From Nissolia schottii (Eukaryota; Streptophyta; Magnoliopsida; Fabales; Fabaceae): a DNA stretch of 64,000 bases. This document shows positions 11,401 to 22,990 of this stretch, in pieces. The stretch lies in contig QANU01107328.1 of the NCBI GenBank assembly GCA_003254905.1, positions 17,015 through 81,014 of the forward strand. Direction: 5' to 3'. Within the stretch, counting starts at the first letter, position 1; every line of letters begins with the position of its first letter. Made by a program: the position numbers and the translations under genes. The notes under the pieces were generated by a model. That model was given only the letters and a program-made list of their open reading frames with translations, ran no database searches and had not been told where the DNA came from.

Positions 11401-13617
11401 ACAAATTTTGATGGTTTTGAATCACAAAAACTGTTAAAACTGAAACAATGCATATCTAGACCCAAAACTCCTTTGTAATATGTCGATCAAAAAATCTATA
11501 GGAATTTACACATAATGAATTAAACCAAAAAAGATTGTAAGCATAAAGCTTTGATTTTCACCATTAATTCATAAAATTTACAATAGCATTATACAATGAA
11601 TAATGGGCAAGAAGGTTGCCACATTAAATAGAGTTACGAATCAAATTGGTTTCAATCATTAAATATGACAGGGTTCCAGTTATAAATTTTCTGCTAGATA
11701 TCTTCCAATTCAAGCATGCACAATGAATGTACACGTGAAAATTCATTTGGTAGGTGCATACAAATAAGAAAACACCAATACCTGCCCCAATGCTTGTAGA
11801 CATAGTGCTCGAAGAACTCCTTCTGCAAGGTCTACTGGTAAATTTCTCCTAAATTCGGAATCAACAGTCAGCAGATTAATAGACATCAACTAATGAAGAT
11901 GGTTGATTATATCCATAAAACAATGAGACAGCCAGTTCCTTGCATTACACATGTACAAACCTGAGTTCAGCTGGCAACTGTGGAAGAACATGCCTGACAG
12001 CACAATCCAGATATCCAGCTGCCTTTAAGAAGATATCAACAGAAGCCCGTCTGCTTTCTGTTAATAATTACCAAAAGTTCAAACTTCACAGTAGGAACAA
12101 TGTACAATAGGGCATCAATGAAGCAAGATCATTAGGAACAAAGTATTGCAGCATATAAAACTAAAAGACTTTGTTTTCCAATTAATCTGCTACCACAATA
12201 CCTAACCAGCAGGTGAAAAAAAATTACAGCAAACTTAGTATTATTCATTCTATAACAAGATAAAATTCCGATTCCAAATTACAGATAACATGGCATGAAA
12301 ACACAGACGACAGAGAATTCTTTACAGCATATGTAATACATGTGTGTCACCTGTCAGGTTCCAGTTCCGGGAAGGATACAACAACCATGACATGAGAAAG
12401 AAAGAACATTTAGGATAAAAGAAAAAAGGAAAAAAGAATAGAAAATGATCTTTCCTCAATTCAAACTTCAAGAAAAAAAGTATGACAAATTAGCAATTGC
12501 AAGTCATTATTATTTATTACACCTTTATTTTTCCATATTATCGGTACATGAACCAAAGATAAAGATGATATAAATATAAATATCAAGGGACGGGTTCGCA
12601 TAACCACAAAATCAAACGCACTAATTAGTTAATCTGCAACACAGCAATGAGTTGGGGGCAGGGCTGTCTCCAATTGGAGACCTAAACTAATTTGATCAAA
12701 TGTATTCTGTTTGTCCGGTGTGATAAGCACGGAGACTAGGATAAAGTAAAAAGGATTATGTTGACATGTATGAAAAAAAGGTTTTCAGAATTCCTCACCT
12801 TCTGATACTTTTGGTTGATAACCGTCGGTAGATGTTCTTGGAAGAAGTAATAAATTAGCCTGTGATAGAGATAGCATTGCCATCAAGTGCAAAACTGACA
12901 ATACCTCATACCACGCATTAGACATGGCTGTTTCCTGCAAAGAGACACCAAGCAAAAAGAGGGAAAGGGAGAAAAAGAAATGGTCAGTAATCTTTAGCGT
13001 AGAAATTATTAGTATTCAAATCAAATCCGAAACGCCTATACATAACAAAACATGTTGGTAATTACCTCTGCATCATCCTCCTGATTCACCCAAGCAAACT
13101 GTACTTTGTATTGTAAATGGCTTCCTGCACAATAAAGACAAGCATTTAATCAGGGCAAGTGTCAAGTTGTAGAGAGAGAACATGCGCCAAGTACAATTGT
13201 AATGACACATGCTTTACCATCTTGGACTAATCCCAAGAGAACTGGCAAGTAGTCTTCAAGAGCTTGCTGGAGATCAGCCAGTGTTGAACCTCCTGCGGAC
13301 ACGACGCATCAGTAAATTTGAGAAACTTATTTATTAAAGGCGATCCATACTTGCTAAAACTAACCGTGTTGGGTGGCACTTTTTCTTTTCGTCCTTGTAA
13401 TTGTAGGGCCCTCTTGGCCAGCCATTACAACTATACGAGTTCTATGAGCAGATAGGCGTTCCACTGTACTTTTGGACAAGTAATCACCGAGAGACTGCAT
13501 GAAATCGACGGGTTTAGGAATTCTTAGACCAGGAACATAGACAGAAACTTCTCCGATACTCCCTGGCCTCCTTCTATTTCCACCAGAATCCTTTGGAGTA
13601 GACACCAGGCAACCCAT
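8462..13617 (-). CDS. BRO1-domain protein of the plant BROX-like type, 424 aa, 11 coding exons
   Basis: Coding exons in transcript order are 13617-13365, 13292-13218, 13124-13066, 12934-12799, 12057-11961, 11848-11782, 11236-11138, 10555-10466, 9977-9823, 8816-8715 and 8603-8462. All introns are GT-AG and phases sum to 425 codons with TGA. BRO1 domains are banana-shaped helical solenoids that bind ESCRT-III subunits at endosomes. Landmarks are VYVPGLRIPKPVDF (about 28-41), GGSTLADLQQALEDYLPVL (about 84-103), SNAWYEVLSVLHLMAMLSLS (about 134-153), LKAAGYLDCAVRHVLPQLPA (about 183-202), AAAYYYHGLILDEGNTEKSH (about 293-312), then NPPLWGTMKYLSEKIP and LPDFALALKPDEYQLP. The protein begins MGCLVS, which fits N-myristoylation at Gly2 plus palmitoylation at Cys3 and suggests membrane attachment. 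The domain fills almost the whole chain, as in BROX, without ALIX V or proline-rich regions. Confidence 0.93.
9230..9460. mobile_element. Retroelement-like fragment in the intron between coding exons 9 and 10 of the BRO1-like gene
   Basis: Two related phrases occur: CCCAATAGCTTACATTTTTG followed by GGAAGAG (about 9230), and CCCAACAGTTTAAGCTTTTG followed by GGAGAG (about 9409). The first is followed by GACATGATATTAGAGTTACT, which resembles a decayed TGGTATCAGAGC primer-binding site of LTR retroelements. I infer a small terminal-repeat retroelement relic with two partial repeats about 180 bp apart. No coding capacity is left. Confidence 0.35.
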
Positions 13618-13638
13618 GTCCCAAGTACCACACCTGTC

Positions 13639-15350
13639 GCTATAAATAAGATACAGTGAATCACCTCCAAAAATCTTATATTTCTCTGCATACAATAAGT
13701 TTCTATTGTCTCTGACATCAAAGCTGCACAAGCTTAAGAACAAAATGACGGGGATAACAGTCCCACAAATATGTTCAAGTGATAAAGATGATGATTCATA
13801 GATTAAAGGCTCAAAGAGTTTAGGGAACACTTAGAAGCAACCGGGGAAATTAACAGTTAAAAAGCCATCAACATGTCTAATTAATTAAATGTCAACCAAC
13901 AAAGAAGCGGTAGTAGGTTACTCACGAGCACCATTACATTTTAACCTGCATAGAACTCTCCATATTATATTTATTATAATTATAATTGCATATATTTTAA
14001 TTCAGCAGCATTCCTTTTCTTTTATTTTTGGCCTTTTTCAGAAGCATAATGATCCACCCTTCACTTTCCTCATAAGCCAAAAAAAGCTTCAAAGTCTTAA
14101 ACCATAATTAAAAATAAGCACCAAACATTTATCTAACTAACCTTGTCCTTTGCCCTGGCAGTTCAATGATCAATAAGGTCAAAAGTTCTAGTATTCTCTC
14201 TGCGCCAAAAATTCACAGAGAAAGATATAGACATTAAAATGAAATTAAAAAAAAAAAAAAAAGCAAGTACTTCACGAGAAGGGCATGAAACATGACAAGT
14301 GTGGTCCGTGTCAACATTTCATTGTAACAAACAAGAGAGAAGAGAAAAGGTTTTTGATAAAACTAAAGGGTAGCATTAACCCGTGACCCTGTTAACACTA
14401 ACAAGTAACCAACAACAGAACCAGCAACATAAGCAACACAGAGTTCAGGCTCAACCAGAATGGTAACTTTCACAATGCAAAGTAGCTTCAAGCAAAAGGG
14501 TTTTTTGGATCACCACAAAAATTTGAACAAGGAAGCAGCTGAAATTCAGCAAAGTGTGAGGATTGTGAGTAAAGGGCCTCCAAAGAAAACCAAAACAGAA
14601 CAAGCAAATAGTTGCAGAAACGCAAGTGAATGCTTGCATTGATGAAACAAAAAAAAGTGTGTTTTGAAAGCTTCAAAATTCGTAGCAATCCAACTTAAGA
14701 CACCGATAAATCAGGAAAACTGCAATGACACCATAAAAAAAATAATGTTTCAAATAACAAAAATAATATAAAAAGACAGATGACCAAAAGTTTAGTGGTT
14801 CAATACTTCTTGAAAGTAGTGATGAAAATGCTCCATTGGGGTGATGAAAAACCACACAAAACCTTGGATTTCAGAACCATGATTGAAAAACCAAGGAAAA
14901 AAAAATACCCTTTTTTCAGAATTCAACACAATACACAATAAGCTGAACTGGGTTGAAGCTGAATTTCCACATGGTACCAATCCATAGCAGCACCAACCAA
15001 AGAAGAAGACAAAAACACTGGTTTTTGAAGAAGAACAATTTCTACAATCAGAAAAAGCCATGTCCCAGTAATCACATGCTATTTTAAGAGCCTTCTTACC
15101 ATGAAAAAGATAAAGTAACAGCAGCAACTGAGAGCAGAGAAGAGCAGAATGAGTCAATCTTGGAATCCAAAATTCAGAATCAAAGGAACCCTAAAAAAAG
15201 GAGAGAACTTGAAAGGTGCCCAGAAGCAGAATGAGCCTAGAGGTGAAGATGGGAGAAGCAAAAATCAAAATTGGAAACAAAATGATGCTTAGCGATTCCT
15301 TCGGAGAGAGAGAGAGTGAGGAACTGAGACAGAGACAGAGAGCCTTTCTT
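13639..15350 (-). other. Probable 5' UTR and 5'-UTR intron of the BRO1-like gene
   Basis: An acceptor (TTTATAG) ends at 13640, 22 bp before the start codon, giving a short leader exon part 13639-13618. A strong donor (CATG|GTAAGAAGG) lies at 15100/15099. Upstream of that donor, about 15100-15350 reads on the minus strand as a CT-rich leader with TCTCTCTC tracts, typical of plant 5' UTR exon 1. The resulting leader intron would be about 15099-13640. Without it, an upstream frame (13830-13618) runs into the CDS, but it crosses the acceptor and is unlikely to be translated. Exact transcript ends are inferred. Confidence 0.55.
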
Positions 15351-15425
15351 TGAGGGGAAAAAAATTGCAATTATATTTTAATCATTATTGGAACAATTCG
15401 ATATTGGATTCTTCGTATTTATATG

Positions 15426-16046
15426 TAGGGGAGTTGATAACACGGTACGACCCGTAAATTTGGATCAACCCAAAGCATTAAGCCAAATTGGATCCAATTT
15501 TAATTATGCTCAATTTAAAAAAAAAAATTATAAAAAAAATAGATTTTAATTCATACCGTGTTTAGGTTTAGTCTTGGTTCACTTGACCCGACCCGACGTT
15601 TAGAAATTTTTGTCTATGTAGTTAAACTATGTCTATTATAGTTAAATAATGTCTATTTCGGTGTATAGAAATTTATTGTAGTGCACTTATTGTTTTTTTT
15701 TTTATTTATGTTACAGTAAAATTATGAAAGTTTGAATGAGAATGATAATGTTATAAATTTTATTTCATTTTATTGTAGTGTTGAAAATTAATGAGTATTT
15801 AGTTAAGAAATATAATGTTTAGTTTTTATTTTTCTTAACTTTATTTTATAATGGATGTTATTTTTTATTTTAAAGTTTGAGATAGTTTTAACCTGTTTTG
15901 GGCCCAATCTAAACCTGAGTTTTAACTCGGCTCAAAGATGATTGGGTCGATCAAATTTAGGATCGAATCTGAGTTCTCAAAATTAACTCGGTCTAAATAT
16001 AGGGTCAGGTTTGGGTAAATGTCAACCCCGACCATGAACACCCCTA
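15426..16046. mobile_element. Non-autonomous hAT element, 621 bp, with 8-bp target duplication
   Basis: The element runs from TAGGGGAGTTGAT to ATGAACACCCCTA. Its ends are imperfect inverted repeats (TAGGGG-GTT-AT). It is flanked by a perfect 8-bp direct duplication TTTATATG (15418-15425 and 16047-16054), the hallmark length of hAT insertions. The interior contains GACCCGACCCGAC on one side and GGTCAGGTTTGGG-type sequence on the other, as in many plant hAT derivatives, and no transposase. It lies about 75 bp beyond the probable transcription start of the BRO1-like gene, so it may have moved or altered upstream promoter elements. Confidence 0.85.
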
Positions 16047-16054
16047 TTTATATG

Positions 16055-19000
16055 TATAGAGTGACACTGTTTATATAAACTGAAAACATAAAATAAATGT
16101 GTTGTAACACTAATCCAGCAACTGCTAGAAATATGGAAAGTGGTAATTAGCATTAGGTACCTTTGTATACTTTTATTATTATTGTCATTATTAGAGTTTA
16201 AGTTTAATGTAATATGAGCATATATATAAACTTTTTTTTTGTTTTTATACTATTTCCCAATAATGCATCATAGCATCATTAAAATGTATATTTTATCATA
16301 AAAATTGGTCCTGCAATTCTGGATCATAACTAATTAGGGGGATTTTCTTTAAGATATTATATTCATTAATGAAATGAGAAATAAATATATTGAGATACTA
16401 AAGATCAAAGCAGAAAAGAAAAACAAAGACTAAAAAGATGAGAGAAGTTAAAAACCTAACAATAACCTATGAGATAATTACGAAAGAATAGGCGATGTGT
16501 GTAGTATTTAGTATCCAATCAGAGTAATACCTTCAAATTTGCCTTTGTCATATCTCCATTGGTGCGTACCTTTTTTCTAAGGGCTTCAATGTCATGTCTA
16601 TTTTGAATGTAAGTGAAGAAATAAAAAGTAGAGAAAAGGGTTTTTCTCTCTTTGTCGCCATCACTATCCTTCGATAATCTTCCATTTTTAATTCAACTCA
16701 TACGAGTAAAGTTAACTAAATCTGAGTCTTAATCGGCCAAAACGGAGCAAGAAATTGGACAAGGAATAGATATTAGGACACCACATCTTAACTAAAAAAT
16801 CTTAAAGACAATGTGTTTATAAGTCTTTTTAGATATATATTCTTCTCTTAATTTAAACTTTATCAAAAGACTTTAACACTTACACCTAAATACACATGTC
16901 GAAGATAGCAACAAAAAAAGGGGATTCATGGACAATGGTTGTCAAAGGTTAGACGATGGAAGGAAATGAGGGATGCACAGAGGCGACTGGCAAAAAGGCA
17001 CAAAGGCAACAAGAAAACGCACAAATCAATGACAAAAAATAGGTGAGAGACCTTAAAATGGGATGGACAAAGACGGTGCAAGGTCAGAGACTAATTAGAG
17101 ATCACTAATTAAATATAATAAGTATTTATCACGCTAATGAATCATGTCTTAGATATTATAATTACTGTTAGTTTGATAGTAATTGCTTGCATGGCTCCAA
17201 ATTTGCCAAACTCCATTCTCATTATTGTTTTATGGATTAATGTCCTTGAATTTGTGTCATAATTGATCTTTTAACTTAAAATAATTAGAGATTAGCCATT
17301 GAACTTTGTAAATATTAGACTCGTTAGGCTCCATGTTTCAAAAGAAAATAGTTAAACTGTTTAAGGACTACTTAGGATAATACTATGAATATTCAGAAAT
17401 TACATAGGACAACGATAGACCAATCTATAATTGTTTTAAGTTGAAAGACCAAGTAAGCTAATGGTGTAAAGTTTAAGAATCAAATAGAGTATTACCTCTT
17501 ATTTTATTACTCTTAAGACTCCATTGATACTCTGTCCCTGCTTGTGTGTGTTAGCGATGTTAGTCTTATTTCTTCATTTTATTTCATTTCTTTTCCTATA
17601 TCGTGGCAACGACAAGAACCAGAGTTTTGTTGTCCTTGTGTGCCAAGTGACCACAATGCCCATTTGCTAGCACACACAATTGGGGGTTGCTTGCCGTCTC
17701 ATTCGTTTTTTTTTTCTTTTTTTTCCCCCCTTTTCCTATATAAATAAATTCAATCAATAAATAAATAGTAATTTAAAACTTGCAAGTTGGTACTATATCC
17801 TATACTATATTAGGTACGCAGACATTTCCCATTCCACAAATGTGAGGTCACAAAACCAAGAGCTGATCCATTGAGGGTTTCTGATAGCTGTACGGTTTTG
17901 AATTGAATATCAATAAATGTTTTGATTTTGTTTTCTTCTTTGGTAGTTTAATTCTACTTAATTAAGTGATAAAATTTTATACCATAACATTTCTTTGTTA
18001 AAAAAAAAAATTCTACATTTATTTTTTTATAAATTGTATTATTTTCCTTGTACTTGTAGTAATGCGTTTATAACTTCTTTTATACTAGAGAAGAAAAATT
18101 AACTGACTTAAAATAGTTTACACCAACACCAAAAAGAGAGTGTATATATATATGCGCATAAAAATAATGAGAATATGCACGTCATAAATAGGTTAACGGG
18201 TGGCTGAAAATTTTCTGCAAGTGTTAAATAATGGTTAAAATATGATATCGCCATCCACTGTTTCAAGAACCAGTACTGTTTTTATTATAAAGTAATGATC
18301 ATGTGTGTATACATGTATGTATCACAACCAGCATCATGTACGTGTTTACCAAGTTGGATAAACTCTTAAAAGTACACGACTTGTTCTAAACAGTTAGGCA
18401 CTATAAAAAGCACATGACTTACTTGCAAATTGTTAGACACATTTATGTTGACGGCTGCCCAAACTTCAAGGTGGGGCAAGCCCGTTTTTTAATTCTTATG
18501 TCTAAGAAAGTTGTGAGATTAAAATTATTTCAATATATAATTGGTCATAAGTGTAACCTTGTTAATAGTCCTATATCATTAGTACGTTGTTTTTAAGTTT
18601 TAAGACAAGTTATAATGCCTTGTGATTTTAAAATTGAGCAACCTCTCCGAAACTCTTTTGGTTTTTTCTCCTTAAAAATTGAATAAGAAGGGTAATGTCT
18701 CTTCGCGTCAAAAATGATTGTCTTAATTGATAAGAAATGTTATAATTTTACTAGAATGCGAGATTAATTTTTGTTTTGTATTAATGTGAGTTAGAACGAT
18801 ATTATCTATCAGAGACAACAGAATCTTGATAATGCAGTGGATAACTTGGATTACGTATGGTGTTTCCCTTCCGTGGAACGATGTCGAAGTGCCTATGCAA
18901 GTACCTACGTGTTTTTGTTAGGGTGGTTAGGCCTTGTTTGTTATTCGCACCTGTCATTATTGATTATGAAAAAGCGTTGTTTGCCACTTTCAACCAACTC

Positions 19001-19860
19001 GGCCGCTTAATGGGCTGAGAACGGAGAACGAACCCACAACACTGGGATCAAATTATTGGACCATTTGGGCTTGGGATTTTATCCGATAACAGTTGCCCCT
19101 AACCCAAGTCTGTTGGTGAGAACGACAGGCTCAGGGTTTACTCAGTATTCATGCTAACGCGTGGGATCCGAGCTTGAGTAAGTTTTGCTTTCAATTGCCA
19201 CATTTGAGTCATTTTGATAATCGAGGCTCATGATGGCTATTGTGCAATGATGTGATGTTTTTGCACCTATACTTTTCTTGTTAGGACTAAAATGTCCCTA
19301 TGAGAGGATAGAAAAATGATGAGCGTGTCCCTTAGGCTAGTGGGTTTAAATGTTCTTTCTTCTTCTTTTTCTTCTTCTCCCTTGATTATTTTCTTGATCA
19401 GTGCAATGTTTTTGTTGTTGTTTGCGTTTGCTTTCCACATCTTCATCTTCCTGCGAGTAAGTGCTCCATCGTTGCTATTCATTTATGCTCTCGATTTTTT
19501 AGTTTATGAACCCTAAGGTAGATGCCTTTCTCTGCTTCCTGTGTTTCCATTTTTTTTTTCATAATCTATTTTTGGGTTTTCACTTTGATCTTCGCCCTGG
19601 TCTTTGGATGAAATCATCCTTGCGATAAATGGATTTTATACTGATGATGGTAAATGATTTTAAGAGTTTTTGTTACAGTTTTGGGTAGGTTTGGAGTCAT
19701 CATCTCCTAATGTTAGTGTACGACTCCCTTGTAGGTATGGTGAAACATAAGATTGAGGATACCTTGTTCTGCCTTTGCAATGCCTTGGATGCCCAACGGT
19801 ATGGTTGGGCTGCCAAGGTGGTATTGTTCCTTCCCTCCAAGATGAGTAAGAGTGAGGTGG
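16055..19860. other. Intergenic DNA without recognisable genes
   Basis: The stretch is AT-rich. It contains repeat-like phrases of the 'cDNA-poor' legume type, such as GACTAAT/CTTGAATTTGT near 17230-17480. A short open piece at about 19738-19865 reads like a fragment of a longer protein (LFCLCNALDAQRYGWAAKVV) that stops where the LTR-like block begins. I do not recognise its family; it could be a piece of a retroelement or transposon protein. Confidence 0.45.
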
Positions 19861-19863
19861 TTG

Positions 19864-20890
19864 TGTAACATCCCGCTTTTTCCCCTTTAGTAAAAAGTTC
19901 GTAAAAATAAATAAAGTAATGTATAAATTAATTTAGAAAGGAGGAAAACATTACAAATGTATCCCTTAGTGAAAGTTCCCTCGGATAACTGCTCGTAAAG
20001 CCTTTTGTAGGAATTAATCTCTTGAGATCAGTAGAAATTATTCTGTGGGGTATTTCCGAATTCTGCTGACACTCAAATGATTCTTCTCGACCCCTAGAGA
20101 TGGACGAAAAACCTAAAGTGTCGGTAAAACGGAAATTGGTTCGGTTTCGGACGATTCTGCAGACACTAGAACGGTCTCGTTTGGCCCCGTTTAGCCAGTA
20201 GAACTGAGCAGAGGGCCTCAAGTCTCTGGAAATCATACCTTATGGAGGGAAACATTTTAAGATACCTTAGAGTATCCCAAAACCTCATTAGGAAAAATGG
20301 GCGAGAACGGGCGGTCGTGGAAGCGCTAGCGGAACGGGCGATCGTGGAAGCGCCAGCGGAACGGTCCTGTTCGGACACCGGCGGGAGATAACGGGTCAAA
20401 GGTATCTGTGAAAAATACTCCTCCAGAGGAAAATTCACAAATGCCTTAAAGCAATAATATTCCCATGTAGGAGGAAAATAGAGGATCGCGACGGTATAAG
20501 CAGAATATTTTTCGGACGACCGTGCGCGACGCACCGGCACTGCGAGCGATAAAACACGAGCGAAACGGAATCGGGAGAAAACAAAAATATGGGCAGCCCA
20601 CGTGATTAATTCAGATGGCAAGGAAAATACTAAAAAAATTCAAATACTATTCATTGATGTGACACTTGTATTATCTTTTTAATTAATTAATTTTTAAAGA
20701 AAATAAAAAGAGCAAAATGGTAATTATCCTAAGGGGTAAAAAGGTAATTATGGGGGGCAGATTTTTGGCTATAAATAGGCCCCCATATTCAGAAACTTGC
20801 AAGAGAGAAATTCTCTCTGTAACTAAAGGAAACTCTGTCCGTGTGCGCCGCGGTTACCCTGCAGAAACTCTGCCTAATAGTTATTGACCA
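19864..20890 (+). mobile_element. Probable solo LTR (Ty3/Gypsy-like), about 1 kb
   Basis: The block starts TGTAACATCCCGC, a common plant LTR 5' terminus. It has a clear promoter-like TATA box (GCTATAAATAGGCCCCC) near 20770, about 900 bp in. This is followed by a leader with GAGAGAAATTCTCTCTG and CTGCAGAAACTCTGCC near 20870. Composition is GC-richer than the flanks. No internal retrotransposon genes follow, so a solo or truncated LTR is the simplest reading. The 3' boundary and target duplication are not clear. Minus-strand open frames at 19928-20621 fall wholly inside it and are not genes. Confidence 0.55.
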
Positions 20891-20905
20891 AATTTGATTT
20901 TAAAA

Positions 20906-21109
20906 CTAGAGATTAATTTTTATGCATTAACAATGTAATTTTTTTTACATTATGGTCCAATCATATACTATGATATAAACAAAATGAGTTAAGTTATTTA
21001 CTCTGTACTAGAGATTAATTTTTATGCATTAACATGGCAAATTTTTTTACATTAGGGTCCAATCATATACTATGATATAAACAAAATGAGTTAAGTGATT
21101 TACTCTGTA
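20906..21109. repeat. Tandem duplication, two copies of about 102 bp
   Basis: Copies at 20906-21007 and 21008-21109 each start CTAGAGATTAATTTTTATGC. Each contains GGTCCAATCATATACTATG and ends TTATTTACTCTGTA or GTGATTTACTCTGTA. They differ at about six positions, mainly around AACAATGTAATT versus AACATGGCAAAT. Confidence 0.9.
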
Positions 21110-21721
21110 ACAACATAGATCCTTTAGAACATGGAAGACTGGTAAGTTTTATTAGCACTATTATGTATCTATATATGTGTCATGTCGAACGTGCCTTGGT
21201 AGAATTGACATCTTAGTCTTCCTTACAAAATGGTTGTTATCTAATAAGGCATAATGGTCGGTAACAAAAGTGCCAACATATAAGGGTGATCATTATTGGT
21301 ATCAAGAACCTTGTACCCTTTTCCTACCACTTCCCCCGAGGCCCTACACTTTGGTGCAAGTTTATGTTCTGAGTAGTAATGCCAGGGAGATACATTGTAT
21401 ATATAGTGTTCCCTGCCTAGAAGAAAATATGCATGAATCATAATTGACGTCACAATATTACTCAAGTCGGTGCATTTATATTGTCCAACCTAGTGGTGCT
21501 TAATTGGTCTTTGTTCCTGTCTCCCTCTGTGATTAATTAAGAACACTTAAACGTATGTTTCATATATACACCTTATCAATCATTAAATTTAATTTGTAGT
21601 GCTAAAACAATATGTAAAAAATAAAAAAATTAATGATTAATAATATAAAAAAAACATCTATTAAATGTATTCTATAGGCATATGAATATTTTTTTTCATT
21701 GTAAGTATTTCCCCCATGTAA

Positions 21722-21824
21722 GTAATTGAAGAAAAAGATAAACCATATTTGTTTTGAACATGCTTAAGCCGCCGAAGTTAAATTTGCTATTAAAAAAATA
21801 TGTTTTATCTTTTTCTTCAATTAC
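21722..21824. repeat. Hairpin-forming inverted repeat, about 28-bp arms
   Basis: The left arm (about 21722-21750) reads GTAATTGAAGAAAAAGATAA followed by ACCATATTT. The right arm (about 21796-21824) is its reverse complement with about one mismatch (CC versus CA). The loop is about 45 bases. It sits just 5' of a Mutator-like terminal repeat. It could be a small foldback MITE. Confidence 0.7.
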
Positions 21825-21836
21825 TTAAAATTTTTA

Positions 21837-22290
21837 GGGTTAATTATGTTTTTAGTCCCTGTAAAATTTGAAAGTTTGGTTTTATTCCCTGTATAAAAGT
21901 TTTAGTCCTTGCGAAAATTGAAAGTTTGGTTTTAGTCCCTAGAGCTGGATGAGAGTTGAATGCACTGGCATTAACGCTTATGACGCTGACGCGGCGTGCC
22001 ATGTAGGATGCCACGTGGCATAACCCAAAAACTCATCCTTTGACCGATACCCGGATTCCCACCCGACCCGACCCGGTTTTTATTTAAATTTAAAAAAAAA
22101 AATACAAACAGGCCTCCTTTACTCGTATCCCCATCCCCACCCCATCCCAACTCTCNAGCCTACCCCCCCCCCACCCCCTCCGCCGCCATCGTCTCTCCCT
22201 GCCGCTCCTCTCCGCCGCCATCGACCTCCTCTCATCTCTCTCTCGCCTCCCATCTCTCTCTTGATCTCAGCTCCGTAGTGCCTAAAAAAA
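21837..22290 (+). mobile_element. Mutator-like element, left end plus GC-rich interior, right end not found
   Basis: The left end GGGTTAATTATGTTTTTAGT matches the terminus of the complete element at 40412. It is followed by two more AGTTTGGTTTTA-type subrepeats and GACGCTGACGCGGCGTGCCA. Past a poly-A stretch comes a C-rich, (C)TCCGCCGCCATCG-rich block (about 22110-22270, with one N) resembling a captured 5' gene segment. No matching right terminus is found downstream, so the copy is truncated. Confidence 0.6.
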
Positions 22291-22538
22291 ATTAGATGGA
22301 GACATTAAGTTGACCGAAAAAAAATTTTAGAAATTGAATAGACACTTTAATTTTTAAAAAAAACCATGTTAGAGCCCAAATTATTTGTTAGAACCAATTC
22401 AAAATTTATTCAAAATAATTCTCTTAATAACATTACTTTCCTTAAAAGTTGATGCTTACCGTTGAACACTTTCATGACATGTTACAAGAGTATAGTTTTA
22501 TTTGTATACCGGTACTTATATAGTTCAGTGAAGAGCAA

Positions 22539-22542
<4 letters not shown>

Positions 22543-22573
<31 letters not shown>

Positions 22574-22582
22574 TATATATAT
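22543..22582. repeat. (AT)n microsatellite
   Basis: About 20 AT units with a single G interruption. Other long TA tracts of the same kind lie at about 28092-28158 (with TATATG periodicity), 42818-42841 and 54284-54320. Confidence 0.9.
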
Positions 22583-22599
22583 TTGTTTATTTATTTCAG

Positions 22600-22990
22600 T
22601 GGTGCTAGGGTACACTGAAAATGTTGTCACCATATAGGTATGTATAGTGTACACAATGATATTAAGTATACAAATTTTTGTATACACATGTACAAACTTT
22701 TTTAAATACAGAGTCAAATCAAACTAGATCTGTGACACACTAAATAGCAAAAAGTAATTGTCGCACACTCTCTCATGCTCCTCACTCACGCACGTGGATT
22801 CACTTTCTACCATGCCATGCACACATTTTAAAGAAGATGCACGAACTCTTCAACAAGCAGAAACAAGGATTAAGACGAAAATGAAATGAAAACGAAGAAG
22901 AAAATTTTAGTGCTCATGTGCAAAAACTTTTCAACAAGCATGCACAAACTTTTGAACAACTAAACACAAAAAATATGACTAAATTTTTGG
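22600..22990. repeat. Dispersed repeat shared with the 55.3-55.6 kb region
   Basis: The phrase ACACTAAATAGCAAAAAGTAATTG, then CGCACACTCTCTC and CTCACTCACGCACGTGGATTC, recurs in diverged form at about 55350-55440 and 55530-55600 (for example GCATTAAATAGTAAAAAGTAATTATC). Both sites also carry ACAAAC-type words. I infer one non-autonomous transposon family with at least three partial copies in the window; its termini are unclear. Confidence 0.5.

Noticed and set aside
19928..20621. Two minus-strand frames of 102 and 151 aa
   Set aside because: They lie entirely within the LTR-like block, overlap each other and have LTR composition.
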